DNA from: Synechococcus sp. CS-1330
GTDB lineage: Bacteria; Cyanobacteriota; Cyanobacteriia; PCC-6307; Cyanobiaceae
Direction: 5' to 3'
NCBI GenBank assembly: GCA_025128025.1
Contig: JAHLYR010000059.1
Location: 1-35,712 of the forward strand
Length of the DNA: 35,712 bases
Positions 16,387-23,842 of this stretch are shown here, piece by piece. The translations under genes and the position numbers were made by a program. The notes under the pieces are model-generated. The model saw only the letters and a program-made list of their open reading frames with translations, ran no database searches and was not told the origin of the DNA. Position 1 is the first letter of the stretch, and the number at the start of each line of letters is the position of its first letter.

Positions 16387-17013
16387 TCAGTTGAGGGATG
16401 GCGTGATCTGGCCATCAGCCTGGCGCAGCTCCATCGGGGCCTCAGGAGCTGATGCCGGGTCTTTGAGAATGGCTGGCAGATCGGCCAGCACCTGCTGGGC
16501 CACTTGGGCGGGGCTAGCTCCAGCCTGCTGTACCCGCAGGTCGGCCTGGGCATAGAGCGGTTGCCGTTGGGCCAGCAGCTCGCCTAGGAGGGCGCCGGGA
16601 TCACCGGCCTGCAGCAGGGGCCGGGGGGTGGAATCGGCGTGCAGGCGTTTCAGCAGTAATGGCGCTGGCGCATCCAGCCACACCACTACCCCCTGGCGCA
16701 TGTGGCCCCAGTTCTCGGGCCTGGTCACCACTCCACCACCTGTGGCCACCACCAGGGAATGCCAGCCGGCGATCTGGCCAAGCACCGCCGTTTCCAGTGC
16801 CCGGAAGCCGGCTTCGCCCTCAGTGGCGAAGATTTCGGGGATGGTGCGGCCAGCAACCTGCTCCAGGGCATCGTCGGCGTCAAGGAAGCGGTAGCCCAGC
16901 GCGTCGGCCAAGGGACGGCCGACTGCGCTTTTGCCGGCGCCCATCATGCCGATCAAATAAACGTTTAGCCCTTGCAAGCGCTGGGTCAAGCTTGGCGATG
17001 GGGGTCTGTTCAT
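16387..17013 (-). CDS. aroK: Shikimate kinase
   Basis: AroK phosphorylates shikimate with ATP, the fifth step of the chorismate pathway. The 208-aa product has the Walker A loop GMMGAGKSAVGRPLA, the shikimate-binding FLDADDALE with its D-x-D, an adjacent EGEAGFRALE, and ATGGGVVTRPENW. The lid and adenine region is DSTPRPLLQAGDPGALL. Length is somewhat above the usual ~175-190 because of a Pro/Ser head and a ~20-residue tail (DPASAPEAPMEL onwards). ATG at 17013. Its stop lies 10 bases from the stop of the convergent CRR7-like gene. Confidence 0.94.
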   Translation of the reverse strand: MNRPPSPSLTQRLQGLNVYLIGMMGAGKSAVGRPLADALGYRFLDADDALEQVAGRTIPEIFATEGEAGFRALETAVLGQIAGWHSLVVATGGGVVTRPENWGHMRQGVVVWLDAPAPLLLKRLHADSTPRPLLQAGDPGALLGELLAQRQPLYAQADLRVQQAGASPAQVAQQVLADLPAILKDPASAPEAPMELRQADGQITPSLN

Positions 17014-17083
17014 GGCGGGGTTTTCCTGGTTCGACGCCTTGGCCCTTGCCCGTTTCTAGGATGGTGAGCCACCGACCCGGGCG

Positions 17084-18046
17084 ATGACGGCTACTGCAAC
17101 AGCGTCAGGCTTCTCGCCGAACCCGGCCAGCTCCAGCCACGGGCGGGGCCGCCCCTGCGTAATTACCAGGCGGGCCACTTTTAGTGCCAGTCATCACTAC
17201 TGGTTGCCGGAGCTCAGCGCTGAAGAGAATCAGGCCCGCTTCGGCCCCTGCAGCCTGGCCCCTGGCCACGGCCACAACTACACCTTGGTGGTGGCCATGG
17301 CTGGTCCGCTCGATGCGGACGGCATGGTGCTCAATCTCTCTGAGGTGAAGCATGCGATCCGGGCTGAGGTGACGGCCCAGCTCGATTTTCGCTACCTCAA
17401 CGAGGCTTGGCCTGAGTTCGATCTGGATCGTCCTGAGGGCAAGCTGCCCACTACGGAAGCCCTTTGCCAGGCCATCTGGACCCGCCTGGCCCCCCAGCTG
17501 CCCCTGGTGGGGCTGCGCCTGCACGAAACCGACACGCTCTGGGTCGACCTGCTCGCCCCCGGCTCCGCCCCAATCCCCATGGAAGCCTTTCTCTCGATCC
17601 GCACCCACTTCGCCGCCGCCCACCGCCTGGCCCGGCCCGAGCTCTCCCAAGGCGAAAACGAAACCATCTACGGCAAGTGCGCCCGGCCCCATGGCCACGG
17701 CCACAACTACCTGCTCGACGTAACCGTCCGCGGCCCGATCGACGCCCGCACCGGCATGGTCTGTGATCTGGCGGCCCTGCAGCAGCTCGTCGACGACCGG
17801 GTGGTGGAGCCCTTCGACCACACCTTCCTAAACAAGGACGTGGAGCACTTCGCCAGCACGGTGCCTACAGCTGAGAACATCGCTCTTCACATCGCCGACC
17901 TGCTCAGCGCCCCAATTGCAGCCACCGGCGCCCGCCTGCACAAGGTGCGCCTGCAGGAAAGCCCCAACAACGCCGCCGAGGTGTTTGCTGAAACTCCCCA
18001 GCTGGAGATGGTGCCCGCGGCTCTGGAAGCCCTGGTGGCTGGCTGA
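17084..18046 (+). CDS. Tandem two-domain 6-pyruvoyl-tetrahydropterin synthase/QueD-family protein
   Basis: Two PTPS/QueD domains lie in one 320-aa chain. These enzymes use a Zn-His3 site and a Cys-Asp-His triad to convert dihydroneopterin triphosphate to 6-pyruvoyl-tetrahydropterin or to carboxy-tetrahydropterin (queuosine). Domain 2 (about 168-303) is complete: zinc ligands H180, H205 and H207 (ARPHGHGHNYL), Cys199, the pair D245-H246 in FDHTFLN, and E292 in RLQESPNN. Domain 1 (about 27-157) keeps H37, Cys56, H62 and H64 (PGHGHNY) and E149, but has Phe102 where the catalytic His should be (LDFRYLN). It is probably inactive or modified. The C-x5-GHGHNY spacing resembles eukaryotic-type PTPS more than E. 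coli QueD. A RibD-C reductase gene follows 5 bases later. The first ~25 residues are low-complexity. Confidence 0.9.
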   Translation: MTATATASGFSPNPASSSHGRGRPCVITRRATFSASHHYWLPELSAEENQARFGPCSLAPGHGHNYTLVVAMAGPLDADGMVLNLSEVKHAIRAEVTAQLDFRYLNEAWPEFDLDRPEGKLPTTEALCQAIWTRLAPQLPLVGLRLHETDTLWVDLLAPGSAPIPMEAFLSIRTHFAAAHRLARPELSQGENETIYGKCARPHGHGHNYLLDVTVRGPIDARTGMVCDLAALQQLVDDRVVEPFDHTFLNKDVEHFASTVPTAENIALHIADLLSAPIAATGARLHKVRLQESPNNAAEVFAETPQLEMVPAALEALVAG

Positions 18047-18051
18047 GCCCT

Positions 18052-18687
18052 GTGCTGCGGGTGGTGCTGGCCGTCAGCCTGGATGGCCGCTTGGCGCCCC
18101 CGCAAGGTGGTGCTGCCCAGTTGGGTGGGGTTGGGGATCGTCAGGTGTTGGAGGAGGCCCTGGCCTGGGCTGATGGCTGCCTGATCGGTGCCGAAACCCT
18201 GCGCTGCCATGGAAGTACCTGCCTAATTCGGGCGCCTCACCTGCTGGCCCAGCGTGCAGCCAGTGGCCGCGTTGAGCAGCCGGTGGCCGTAGTAGTGAGT
18301 CGTAGCAACGATTTTTCTCCAGATTTGCATTTCTGGCGGCAGCCGCTGCAGCGCTGGTTGCTGACACCCAAGCGTTCGCCGCTAGCCCCGGCTTTTGATC
18401 GTCGCCTCGATCTAGACAGCTGGGGTGGGGCCCTGGGTTCACTGGCGGATCAGGGGCTGGAGAGGCTGGTGGTGCTGGGCGGTGCGGCCCTTGCCGCCAG
18501 CCTGCTGGCCGAAGGCTGGATCGATGAGCTGCAGCTGACCCTTTGCCCCCGGCTGCTGGGGGGACCCCATGCCTGGTTGCCCCTGGAGGCCGCAGTTCAG
18601 GCTGGGGAGTGGTGCCTTCAAGAGCACCGGCGCTTGGAGGGTGAGGAGTTGCTGCTGCGCTACCGCCGCGTCTTGGCGAAGCCCTGA
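18052..18687 (+). CDS. Stand-alone RibD C-terminal-domain reductase (DHFR-like fold)
   Basis: A 211-aa protein of the RibD_C family, the DHFR-like NADPH reductase domain that in RibD reduces the ribosyl-pyrimidine of riboflavin synthesis. It shows LRVVLAVSLDGRLAPPQGG at the start, ADGCLIGAETLRCHGSTCL, LERLVVLGGAALAASLLAEG in the nucleotide-binding part, and WIDELQLTLCPRLLGG. No deaminase domain is attached. It follows the PTPS gene by 5 bases and uses GTG at 18052, so the two are surely co-transcribed. A pterin substrate is therefore an attractive alternative to the riboflavin intermediate, but this is inference. Its 3' end overlaps the next, convergent gene by 28 bases. Confidence 0.87.
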   Translation: MLRVVLAVSLDGRLAPPQGGAAQLGGVGDRQVLEEALAWADGCLIGAETLRCHGSTCLIRAPHLLAQRAASGRVEQPVAVVVSRSNDFSPDLHFWRQPLQRWLLTPKRSPLAPAFDRRLDLDSWGGALGSLADQGLERLVVLGGAALAASLLAEGWIDELQLTLCPRLLGGPHAWLPLEAAVQAGEWCLQEHRRLEGEELLLRYRRVLAKP

Positions 18688-19082
18688 GCCAGCTCCCGCA
18701 GGGGAACCTGCTGGAGGGTGTCGGCGGGCAGGCCCAGCATGCGAGCCAGGCAGCGTTTCAGCACTACTTCGCTGTCGGCGCCGAAGTCGCCGCGGATCAG
18801 ATCGCCCAGCACCGCCAGGCCCCGACCACTCGAGGCGGTTTCCTCAACCAGGCACTGGCTGGTGGGCCGGGCCAGCTGGGCGCAGGGAGCTTCTAATTTG
18901 GCGGCCAGGCTGGCATTGCCGGCGGCTGCGGTTTCCACGCAAACGGTTTTCAGCCGTTGCTCCAGTTGGGGGCGTACCAGCTGCAACACCGGCAGCAGCA
19001 GGCTCGTCAGCAATACGGGCGCGAACACTACAGGGGCGAACAGTTGCACCGGAGTTGCCCGGGCACGGAACGATTGAGGCAC
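18660..19082 (-). CDS. Unknown protein with N-terminal membrane segment and four cysteines
   Basis: I recognise no family. From GTG 19082 the product is 140 aa. A basic head (VPQSFRARATPVQ) is followed by a hydrophobic segment (LFAPVVFAPVLLTSLLLPVL), then a soluble helical domain with four cysteines (in KTVCVETA, APCAQLA, SQCLVEE and KRCLARM) and the ending RELAQGFAKTRR. A signal peptide or membrane anchor with a periplasmic or lumenal domain, possibly with two disulfides, is inferred. The open frame continues upstream to 19445, but that part runs antisense to the acyltransferase gene and is low-complexity, so it is not coding. Confidence 0.7.
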   Translation of the reverse strand: MPQSFRARATPVQLFAPVVFAPVLLTSLLLPVLQLVRPQLEQRLKTVCVETAAAGNASLAAKLEAPCAQLARPTSQCLVEETASSGRGLAVLGDLIRGDFGADSEVVLKRCLARMLGLPADTLQQVPLRELAQGFAKTRR

Positions 19083-19135
19083 CAAGGCGGCGCAGCTGTA
19101 GTTAGTTTTGCCCCTTGCGAGCCCCCATTGCAGCC

Positions 19136-20326
19136 ATGGCTGAGTTGCAGGCTCGCTGGCACCAAAGCCTGGCCGAGATTCCCGAAGCCCATTGGGATGC
19201 CCTGCTGGCCGCGGCGCACCCCCAAGAGTTGCCTTTTTATCGCTGGCGCTGGCTGCAGCAGCTCGAAGCCAGCGGCAGCATTGCGCCGCGGGAAGGTTGG
19301 CAGGGCTGTCATCTGGGCCTGTGGCGCGGCGAGGTGTTGCTGGCGGTGGCTCCCCTCTATTTGAAGGGCCACAGCTACGGCGAATTCGTTTTCGACCAGA
19401 GTTTTGCCCAGCTCGCTGGCCAGTTGGGACTGCGCTACTACCCAAAGCTGGTGGGCATGAGCCCGGTGAGCCCGGTGCAGGGCTACCGCTTCCTGATCGA
19501 CCCCGCCGAGGACGAGGCGGAGTTAACCGCTTTGATGTTTGAGCTGATCGATGCCTTCTGCCGCCAGCACGCCATCCTCAGCTGCAATTTTCTTTATGTG
19601 GATCCAGGTTGGCAGCCGCTGGCTGAGGCGGCTGGCTGTGCTGCTTGGGTTAATCAGCAGAGCCAGTGGATCAATCCCGGCCATGAAGATTTCAATGCCT
19701 ACCTGGCCAGCTTCAATGCCAACCAGCGCCGCAACATCAAGCGGGAGCGGCAGGCGGTGGTAGCCGCTGGCCTCACGGTTACGCCCCTGTTGGGTGAGGC
19801 AATTCCGCCGGCTTTAGTTGGGCGCATGTATGACTTTTATGCCCAACATTGCAGTCGGTGGGGGGCTTGGGGCAGCAAATATCTGAGTGACTCTTTTTTT
19901 GCTGCCCTGGCTGCCGATCCGGAGTTGCGGCGCCACATAGTGCTCTTCAGTGCCCATCGCGGCGATCCCGGCGAGCCGGTGGCCATGTCCCTGTGCGTCC
20001 ATGCCGGCGACCAGCTCTGGGGGCGCTACTGGGGCAGTGATGAGCAGATTGACTGCCTGCATTTTGAGGTCTGTTACTACGCACCGATTGCCTGGGCAAT
20101 CGAGCGCGGCATCCGCGCCTTTGATCCCGGCGCTGGCGGTAGCCATAAGCGCCGGCGGGGTTTTGTGGCCCAGCCCCGCGTCAGCCTGCACCGCTGGAGC
20201 GATCCACGTTTTGCCTCGATCCTGCAGCGCTGGTTGCCTGGGGCTAATGAGGAGATGGCCGAGCTGATGGCGGCCATGAATGCGGAGCTGCCTTTTACGG
20301 CTGCCTACGATCCACCGCATGCTTGA
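19136..20326 (+). CDS. COG3146-type (FemAB/GNAT-like) acyltransferase family protein
   Basis: A 396-aa protein of the COG3146/DUF482 peptidogalycan-biosynthesis-like family, with a GNAT-type acyltransferase fold. Landmarks are ARWHQSLAEIPEAHWDALLA, LPFYRWRWLQQLEASGS, FNANQRRNIKRERQAVVAAG, the helical DFYAQHCSRWGAWGSKYLSD, and the C-terminal RAFDPGAGGSHKRRRGFVAQ. The family is widespread in bacteria but its substrate is not established. ATG at 19136 is preferred; an in-frame start at 19115 would add seven residues. It overlaps the next gene's start by 8 bases, suggesting coupling. Confidence 0.88.
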   Translation: MAELQARWHQSLAEIPEAHWDALLAAAHPQELPFYRWRWLQQLEASGSIAPREGWQGCHLGLWRGEVLLAVAPLYLKGHSYGEFVFDQSFAQLAGQLGLRYYPKLVGMSPVSPVQGYRFLIDPAEDEAELTALMFELIDAFCRQHAILSCNFLYVDPGWQPLAEAAGCAAWVNQQSQWINPGHEDFNAYLASFNANQRRNIKRERQAVVAAGLTVTPLLGEAIPPALVGRMYDFYAQHCSRWGAWGSKYLSDSFFAALAADPELRRHIVLFSAHRGDPGEPVAMSLCVHAGDQLWGRYWGSDEQIDCLHFEVCYYAPIAWAIERGIRAFDPGAGGSHKRRRGFVAQPRVSLHRWSDPRFASILQRWLPGANEEMAELMAAMNAELPFTAAYDPPHA

Positions 20327-20702
20327 ACTATCTCCCAGCCGCCAACAGCTCGATGACCAGCTCTCCCAGCGGTTCATCGCCTTAGACCCAGCCGGCTACT
20401 TCCTGATTCGCATCGATCGCGAGGCGGCGGAGCTGGTGGTTGAGCACTATGGCAATGGCATCGATGAGCGGGGCTTGGCCACCGATCCCGATACCGGAGA
20501 GGTATTGAGCTGCCGCGGCGGCGGCGTTCGCGAGCCCTTGGCAGTTTTCCGGGGCTGCAGTGCCAAGCAACTAGGTATTGACCTGACCGAAGGTCCAGCT
20601 CCTCACCCTCTCACCTGCCTCGACCACGCCCTGTATCTAGGAAGGGAGCTTCAGAGGGCTCAGACGTGCCTTGAGCGAGGAATTGATTATATTCAAGATT
20701 GA
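20319..20702 (+). CDS. DUF4346-family protein
   Basis: A 127-aa soluble protein fitting the cyanobacterial DUF4346 family of unknown function: LDPAGYFLIRIDREAAELVV, HYGNGIDERGLATDPDTGEV, and in the C-terminal half LTCLDHALYLGRELQRAQTC. ATG at 20319 lies within the last 8 bases of the acyltransferase gene. The frame extends upstream to 20280, but that head has no family character. A possible bidirectional hairpin separates it from the convergent radical SAM gene. Confidence 0.82.
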   Translation: MLELSPSRQQLDDQLSQRFIALDPAGYFLIRIDREAAELVVEHYGNGIDERGLATDPDTGEVLSCRGGGVREPLAVFRGCSAKQLGIDLTEGPAPHPLTCLDHALYLGRELQRAQTCLERGIDYIQD

Positions 20703-20738
20703 ACAAATCAAGATTTAAAAATATTGATTAACTAGCCC

Positions 20739-20755
20739 AGCCGAGCTTGTCGGCT
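20739..20755. terminator. Possible hairpin between convergent genes
   Basis: A 6-bp inverted repeat (AGCCGA / TCGGCT, 5-base loop) lies between the converging ends of the DUF4346 and radical SAM genes. There is no clear T run on either side, so it is only a weak terminator candidate. Confidence 0.35.
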
Positions 20756-20775
20756 ACTGGATTAAACTGCCACCT

Positions 20776-22383
20776 TTAAACAGGCTGCAGTTCGCGGCTC
20801 GGTTCGGCTGTGGTCTTTGGGGGATCGGGTGGCAAGGTGGCGAGCTGCTCTTCTATCTCGCGCCGCACGATTGCGCGGTATTCGAGGAAGTGTTCGTTGT
20901 GAGCCAGGATCGATATGAAGCCAGTGAAACGCTTCGGGTTATGGCGGTACATGCCGTAGAGCGCTTTCCAGAAACGCACCCTGGTGTTGCGCTTGAGGCC
21001 TTGGCGCCATAAAATTATTCCCAATGCGCGCAGGTCAACCCAGCTGGTCGGCTTGGGTGGACGACTGCCAGGAACAACCAATGCCTTCCATTGCTGCGGT
21101 GGCAGTTTTAGGAAGTAGGAATAAACGCGATCAATGAAAGCGTTAGGCTCATAAAGGGCGCCGAAAGCATCTACATACTCATTGGCGATGTCGCGAATCG
21201 GCCGGGTGGGCTCGAAATTAAGCAGGTTGGTTTGGTTAACTCCTTTTGCTGCTGCCTTGCCTTCGATCAAGCGACCTTCTCTCTCGAGGCGATGCCAAAG
21301 AGCTGTATTTGGAAGGGCCTGGAGCATACCCATCATGGCGTGGGGAATGCCAGTGCGGGTCACAAACTCGACGATTCTGCCGCCCGCGCCCTCTTTCTCG
21401 CCGTCGAATCCGATGATGAAACCAGCCATCACCCGCAACCCGTAGGAGGTGATTTTGTCGACAGAATCCACCAGGGAGCTGCGGGTATTTTGTAATTTAC
21501 CGGCAGTTTCCAGGCTTGATTCGTCGGGGGTCTCGATGCCGAGGAAGACGCTCTCAAAGCGGCATTCCACCATCATTTGCATGAGGTCATCGTCCGCCGC
21601 TAAATCCACTGATGCTTCGGTGGCGAAGCTGAAGGGGAAGCCGTGCTCAATCTGCCATTGGCGCAAAAGTGGCAACAGCAATTTGACATTGCGCTTGTTG
21701 CCAATGAAATTGTCATCTACCAGGAACACCGAGCGGCGCCAGCCCAAGTCGTAGAGGCACTGCAGCTCGGCGACTAGCTGCTCAGGGTTCTTGGTGCGAG
21801 GTTTGCGCCCGTACAGCACGATGATGTCGCAGAACTCACATTGGAAGGGGCAGCCTCGGGAGAACTGCACCGACATCTCGGAGTAGGCGTCCAGCTCAAG
21901 CAGGTCAAAGCGTGGAATCGGGGTTCCAGTTACATCTGGTTTGACACCATCAGAGGTGAACCGGCCATGGCTGTCACCTCGCTCAATGGCTTCGATGAAC
22001 ATTGGCAGGGTGATTTCACCCTCGTCCAGAATCTTGTAATCCGCTAGGTCGAGCTCGGGGGCATCTGGGGTGGAACTGGCAAAAGGACCGCCCACGGCGA
22101 CGGGGATACCGCGCTGCTTGGCTTTGCCGATCTGAGTGGCCATATCGGCCTTCTGCACGATCATTCCGGAGATCACCACCAGCTCGGCCCAGTCCCACTC
22201 GGCTTCGCTGACCTCGCGCACGTTGCGGTCAACCAGCTTCATTTCCCATGACTGGGGCAGCAGGGCTGCAACTGTGACCAGTCCCAAGGGCGGCAAAAGC
22301 ACCTTGCGATCGATCAACTCGAGGATTTTTTCGTAGCTCCAGAAGGTTTTCGGGAACTCTGGGTAAACGAAGAGAGTGCGCAT
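20776..22383 (-). CDS. B12-binding radical SAM protein (DUF4070 type)
   Basis: The 535-aa protein has an N-terminal cobalamin-binding-like Rossmann domain (about 1-150: RTLFVYPEFPKTFWSYEKIL, LPPLGLVTVAALLP, GIPVAVGGPFASSTP). A radical SAM core follows, with the cluster motif C-x3-C-x2-C in SRGCPFQCEFCDIIVLYGRK at about residue 180. Further core motifs are VFLVDDNFIGNKRN, FATEASVDLAADDDLM, FESVFLGIETPDESSLETAG and GFIIGFDGE. The C-terminal region is the DUF4070 type with RVRFWKALYGMYRHNPKRF. The canonical B12-binding His is not evident, so cobalamin use should be tested. Relatives modify lipids or pigments (for example hopanoid methylases), but the substrate here is unknown. It stands alone, with about 150 bases to the next gene. 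Confidence 0.9.
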   Translation of the reverse strand: MRTLFVYPEFPKTFWSYEKILELIDRKVLLPPLGLVTVAALLPQSWEMKLVDRNVREVSEAEWDWAELVVISGMIVQKADMATQIGKAKQRGIPVAVGGPFASSTPDAPELDLADYKILDEGEITLPMFIEAIERGDSHGRFTSDGVKPDVTGTPIPRFDLLELDAYSEMSVQFSRGCPFQCEFCDIIVLYGRKPRTKNPEQLVAELQCLYDLGWRRSVFLVDDNFIGNKRNVKLLLPLLRQWQIEHGFPFSFATEASVDLAADDDLMQMMVECRFESVFLGIETPDESSLETAGKLQNTRSSLVDSVDKITSYGLRVMAGFIIGFDGEKEGAGGRIVEFVTRTGIPHAMMGMLQALPNTALWHRLEREGRLIEGKAAAKGVNQTNLLNFEPTRPIRDIANEYVDAFGALYEPNAFIDRVYSYFLKLPPQQWKALVVPGSRPPKPTSWVDLRALGIILWRQGLKRNTRVRFWKALYGMYRHNPKRFTGFISILAHNEHFLEYRAIVRREIEEQLATLPPDPPKTTAEPSRELQPV

Positions 22384-22539
22384 GCAAACAGCCGAGCTGG
22401 GTTGGTGACCGGGAAAAACCAGGGCGCTTTTTCTGCGCTGCTATGCGGTGTTAATGAATGAAAGCTTAGGAGGTCTGCGGAAGTGCTGAAGCCTGCGGGC
22501 TTTCTGCTGTAATGGCCTCACCTTCAATGATGGCCTGCC

Positions 22540-22632
22540 ATGGCTGCTGCGATTTACCTGGGTTTATTTGGTGGTGGGCTCGCAGTCGCCATTGCCGCAT
22601 CGATCGTGCTGCGCGGCATTAAACTGATCTGA
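22540..22632 (+). CDS. petL: Probable cytochrome b6f subunit PetL
   Basis: A 30-codon gene encoding a single membrane helix: MAAAIYLGLFGGGLAVAIAA, then [10 protein letters not shown]. The length, the lone hydrophobic helix and the C-terminal R-x-IKLI pattern fit PetL, a small peripheral subunit that stabilises the cytochrome b6f complex in the thylakoid. The assignment rests on this pattern and is not certain; another short thylakoid subunit is possible. No strong ribosome site precedes the ATG. Its last 14 bases overlap the 3' end of the convergent MFS gene. The spacer 22384-22539 holds its upstream region and that of the radical SAM gene; I could not assign promoters. Confidence 0.62.
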   Translation: MAAAIYLGLFGGGLAVAIAASIVLRGIKLI

Positions 22633-23842
22633 GTTTCAGTTTCAGGCCCCTGCGGCTGACCAGCTCCTGCAGGCCTAAAGCTAAGCCAGCCGCTCCCAGC
22701 ACGGCAAAGGTGCCCTGTAACCCGAGCGTCAGGCTCATGGCAGCTGCCAATAGGCCGCTGAGGCCGCCCCCACCCAAAAAGGCAATCTGGCCTAATCCGG
22801 CCATGCGCCCCCGGATGGCCATCGACGAACCAACTTGGCTGATCAAATTGACCCCTGCCAGCAGGCTGGCGGTTCCAGCACCAAGGATGAAGGTGGCCGC
22901 CAGCCCTATCCCCACCGTTTCTGGGCTGCTGTAGGCGGCCATGGCCAGTTGGGCTGTTGCGGTGATCAGGGTGCAGCTTCCCAGCAGCAGGCCGGGTCGC
23001 TGGCTCAACCAGCGACTGTGACGCTGCAGCACTAGCCCGCCGCAGATACTGCCTGCTGCCAACACGCTGGTGAATAGGCCGAGGGCCTGGGGGGAGGGTC
23101 CCAGCAAATCCCGGGCCATCAAGGGGGCTAGGCCGGGGTGGAAGAAGCCCAGTAAACAAGCCACCGCCGTGTAGATCAGCACGTGTCTCAGCACCGGACC
23201 ACTGCCGCTCCAGGCGGCTCTGAGCCCACTGCTGACTCCAGCCACGCTGCGCTGCTCCAACTCCCTATTGGGGTTGAGCAGCCACAGCACTGAGGCGATG
23301 GGGATCAAGTAAGTGGCGGCATCGATTGCCAGGGCCGTGCCCGCGCCGGTCCAGGCCAGCAGCCAGCCCCCTATGGGTGGCCCCACCAGCTTGCCCACGT
23401 TGAACACCACCGAAAAGCTGGTGAGGTATGGAGCCAGTTGCTGGGGACCCTCCACCAGTAGGGCGCAATACTTGTTGCGGGCCGTGAGTTCGTAGGCACT
23501 GGCGATGCCTACAAGCAGGGTGCTCAGTAGCAGCAGGACCACCTGCAGGTCACCATTGCTCAGGGGTATGGCAACGGCTCCCAGGATGCCGGCTGCGAAA
23601 AGTCCCCATTGGGAGCGAATCAGCACGGTTTCGCAGCCCAGCTTGTCGGTCGCAACCCCTGCTGGCCCACTTACCAGCAGGGCAGGTAGGGCCAGCACCG
23701 CGAAATGGAGAGCCAGCACCAGGGGATTGCCGCTGCCGTCCATCAGGATCCAGCCCTTAGCCGTGAGGCCTGCGAAGGATCCAGCCGTGCTCAATCCTGA
23801 GGAAACGAGAAAGGTGGTGCGCTGATGCTTCCGCCAGCTCAA
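22619..23842 (-). CDS. MFS transporter
   Basis: A 407-aa integral membrane protein with about 12 hydrophobic segments and the MFS loop between TM2 and TM3 ([20 protein letters not shown], including the D-K/R pair). The linker between halves is polar ([19 protein letters not shown]). The N-terminal half resembles drug- or small-molecule exporters with no TonB or peptide features ([20 protein letters not shown], then a Gly-rich helix). Substrate is unknown. The start is TTG at 23842, whose TTGA overlaps the rimO stop, so it should be translated with rimO. Confidence 0.87.
   Translation of the reverse strand: MSWRKHQRTTFLVSSGLSTAGSFAGLTAKGWILMDGSGNPLVLALHFAVLALPALLVSGPAGVATDKLGCETVLIRSQWGLFAAGILGAVAIPLSNGDLQVVLLLLSTLLVGIASAYELTARNKYCALLVEGPQQLAPYLTSFSVVFNVGKLVGPPIGGWLLAWTGAGTALAIDAATYLIPIASVLWLLNPNRELEQRSVAGVSSGLRAAWSGSGPVLRHVLIYTAVACLLGFFHPGLAPLMARDLLGPSPQALGLFTSVLAAGSICGGLVLQRHSRWLSQRPGLLLGSCTLITATAQLAMAAYSSPETVGIGLAATFILGAGTASLLAGVNLISQVGSSMAIRGRMAGLGQIAFLGGGGLSGLLAAAMSLTLGLQGTFAVLGAAGLALGLQELVSRRGLKLKLRSV

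Noticed and set aside
19083-19445. Long N-terminal extension of the 140-aa unknown gene
   Set aside because: It is antisense to the acyltransferase gene and reads as Arg/Pro/Ala-rich noise; the hydrophobic anchor sits naturally at the start of the shorter protein.
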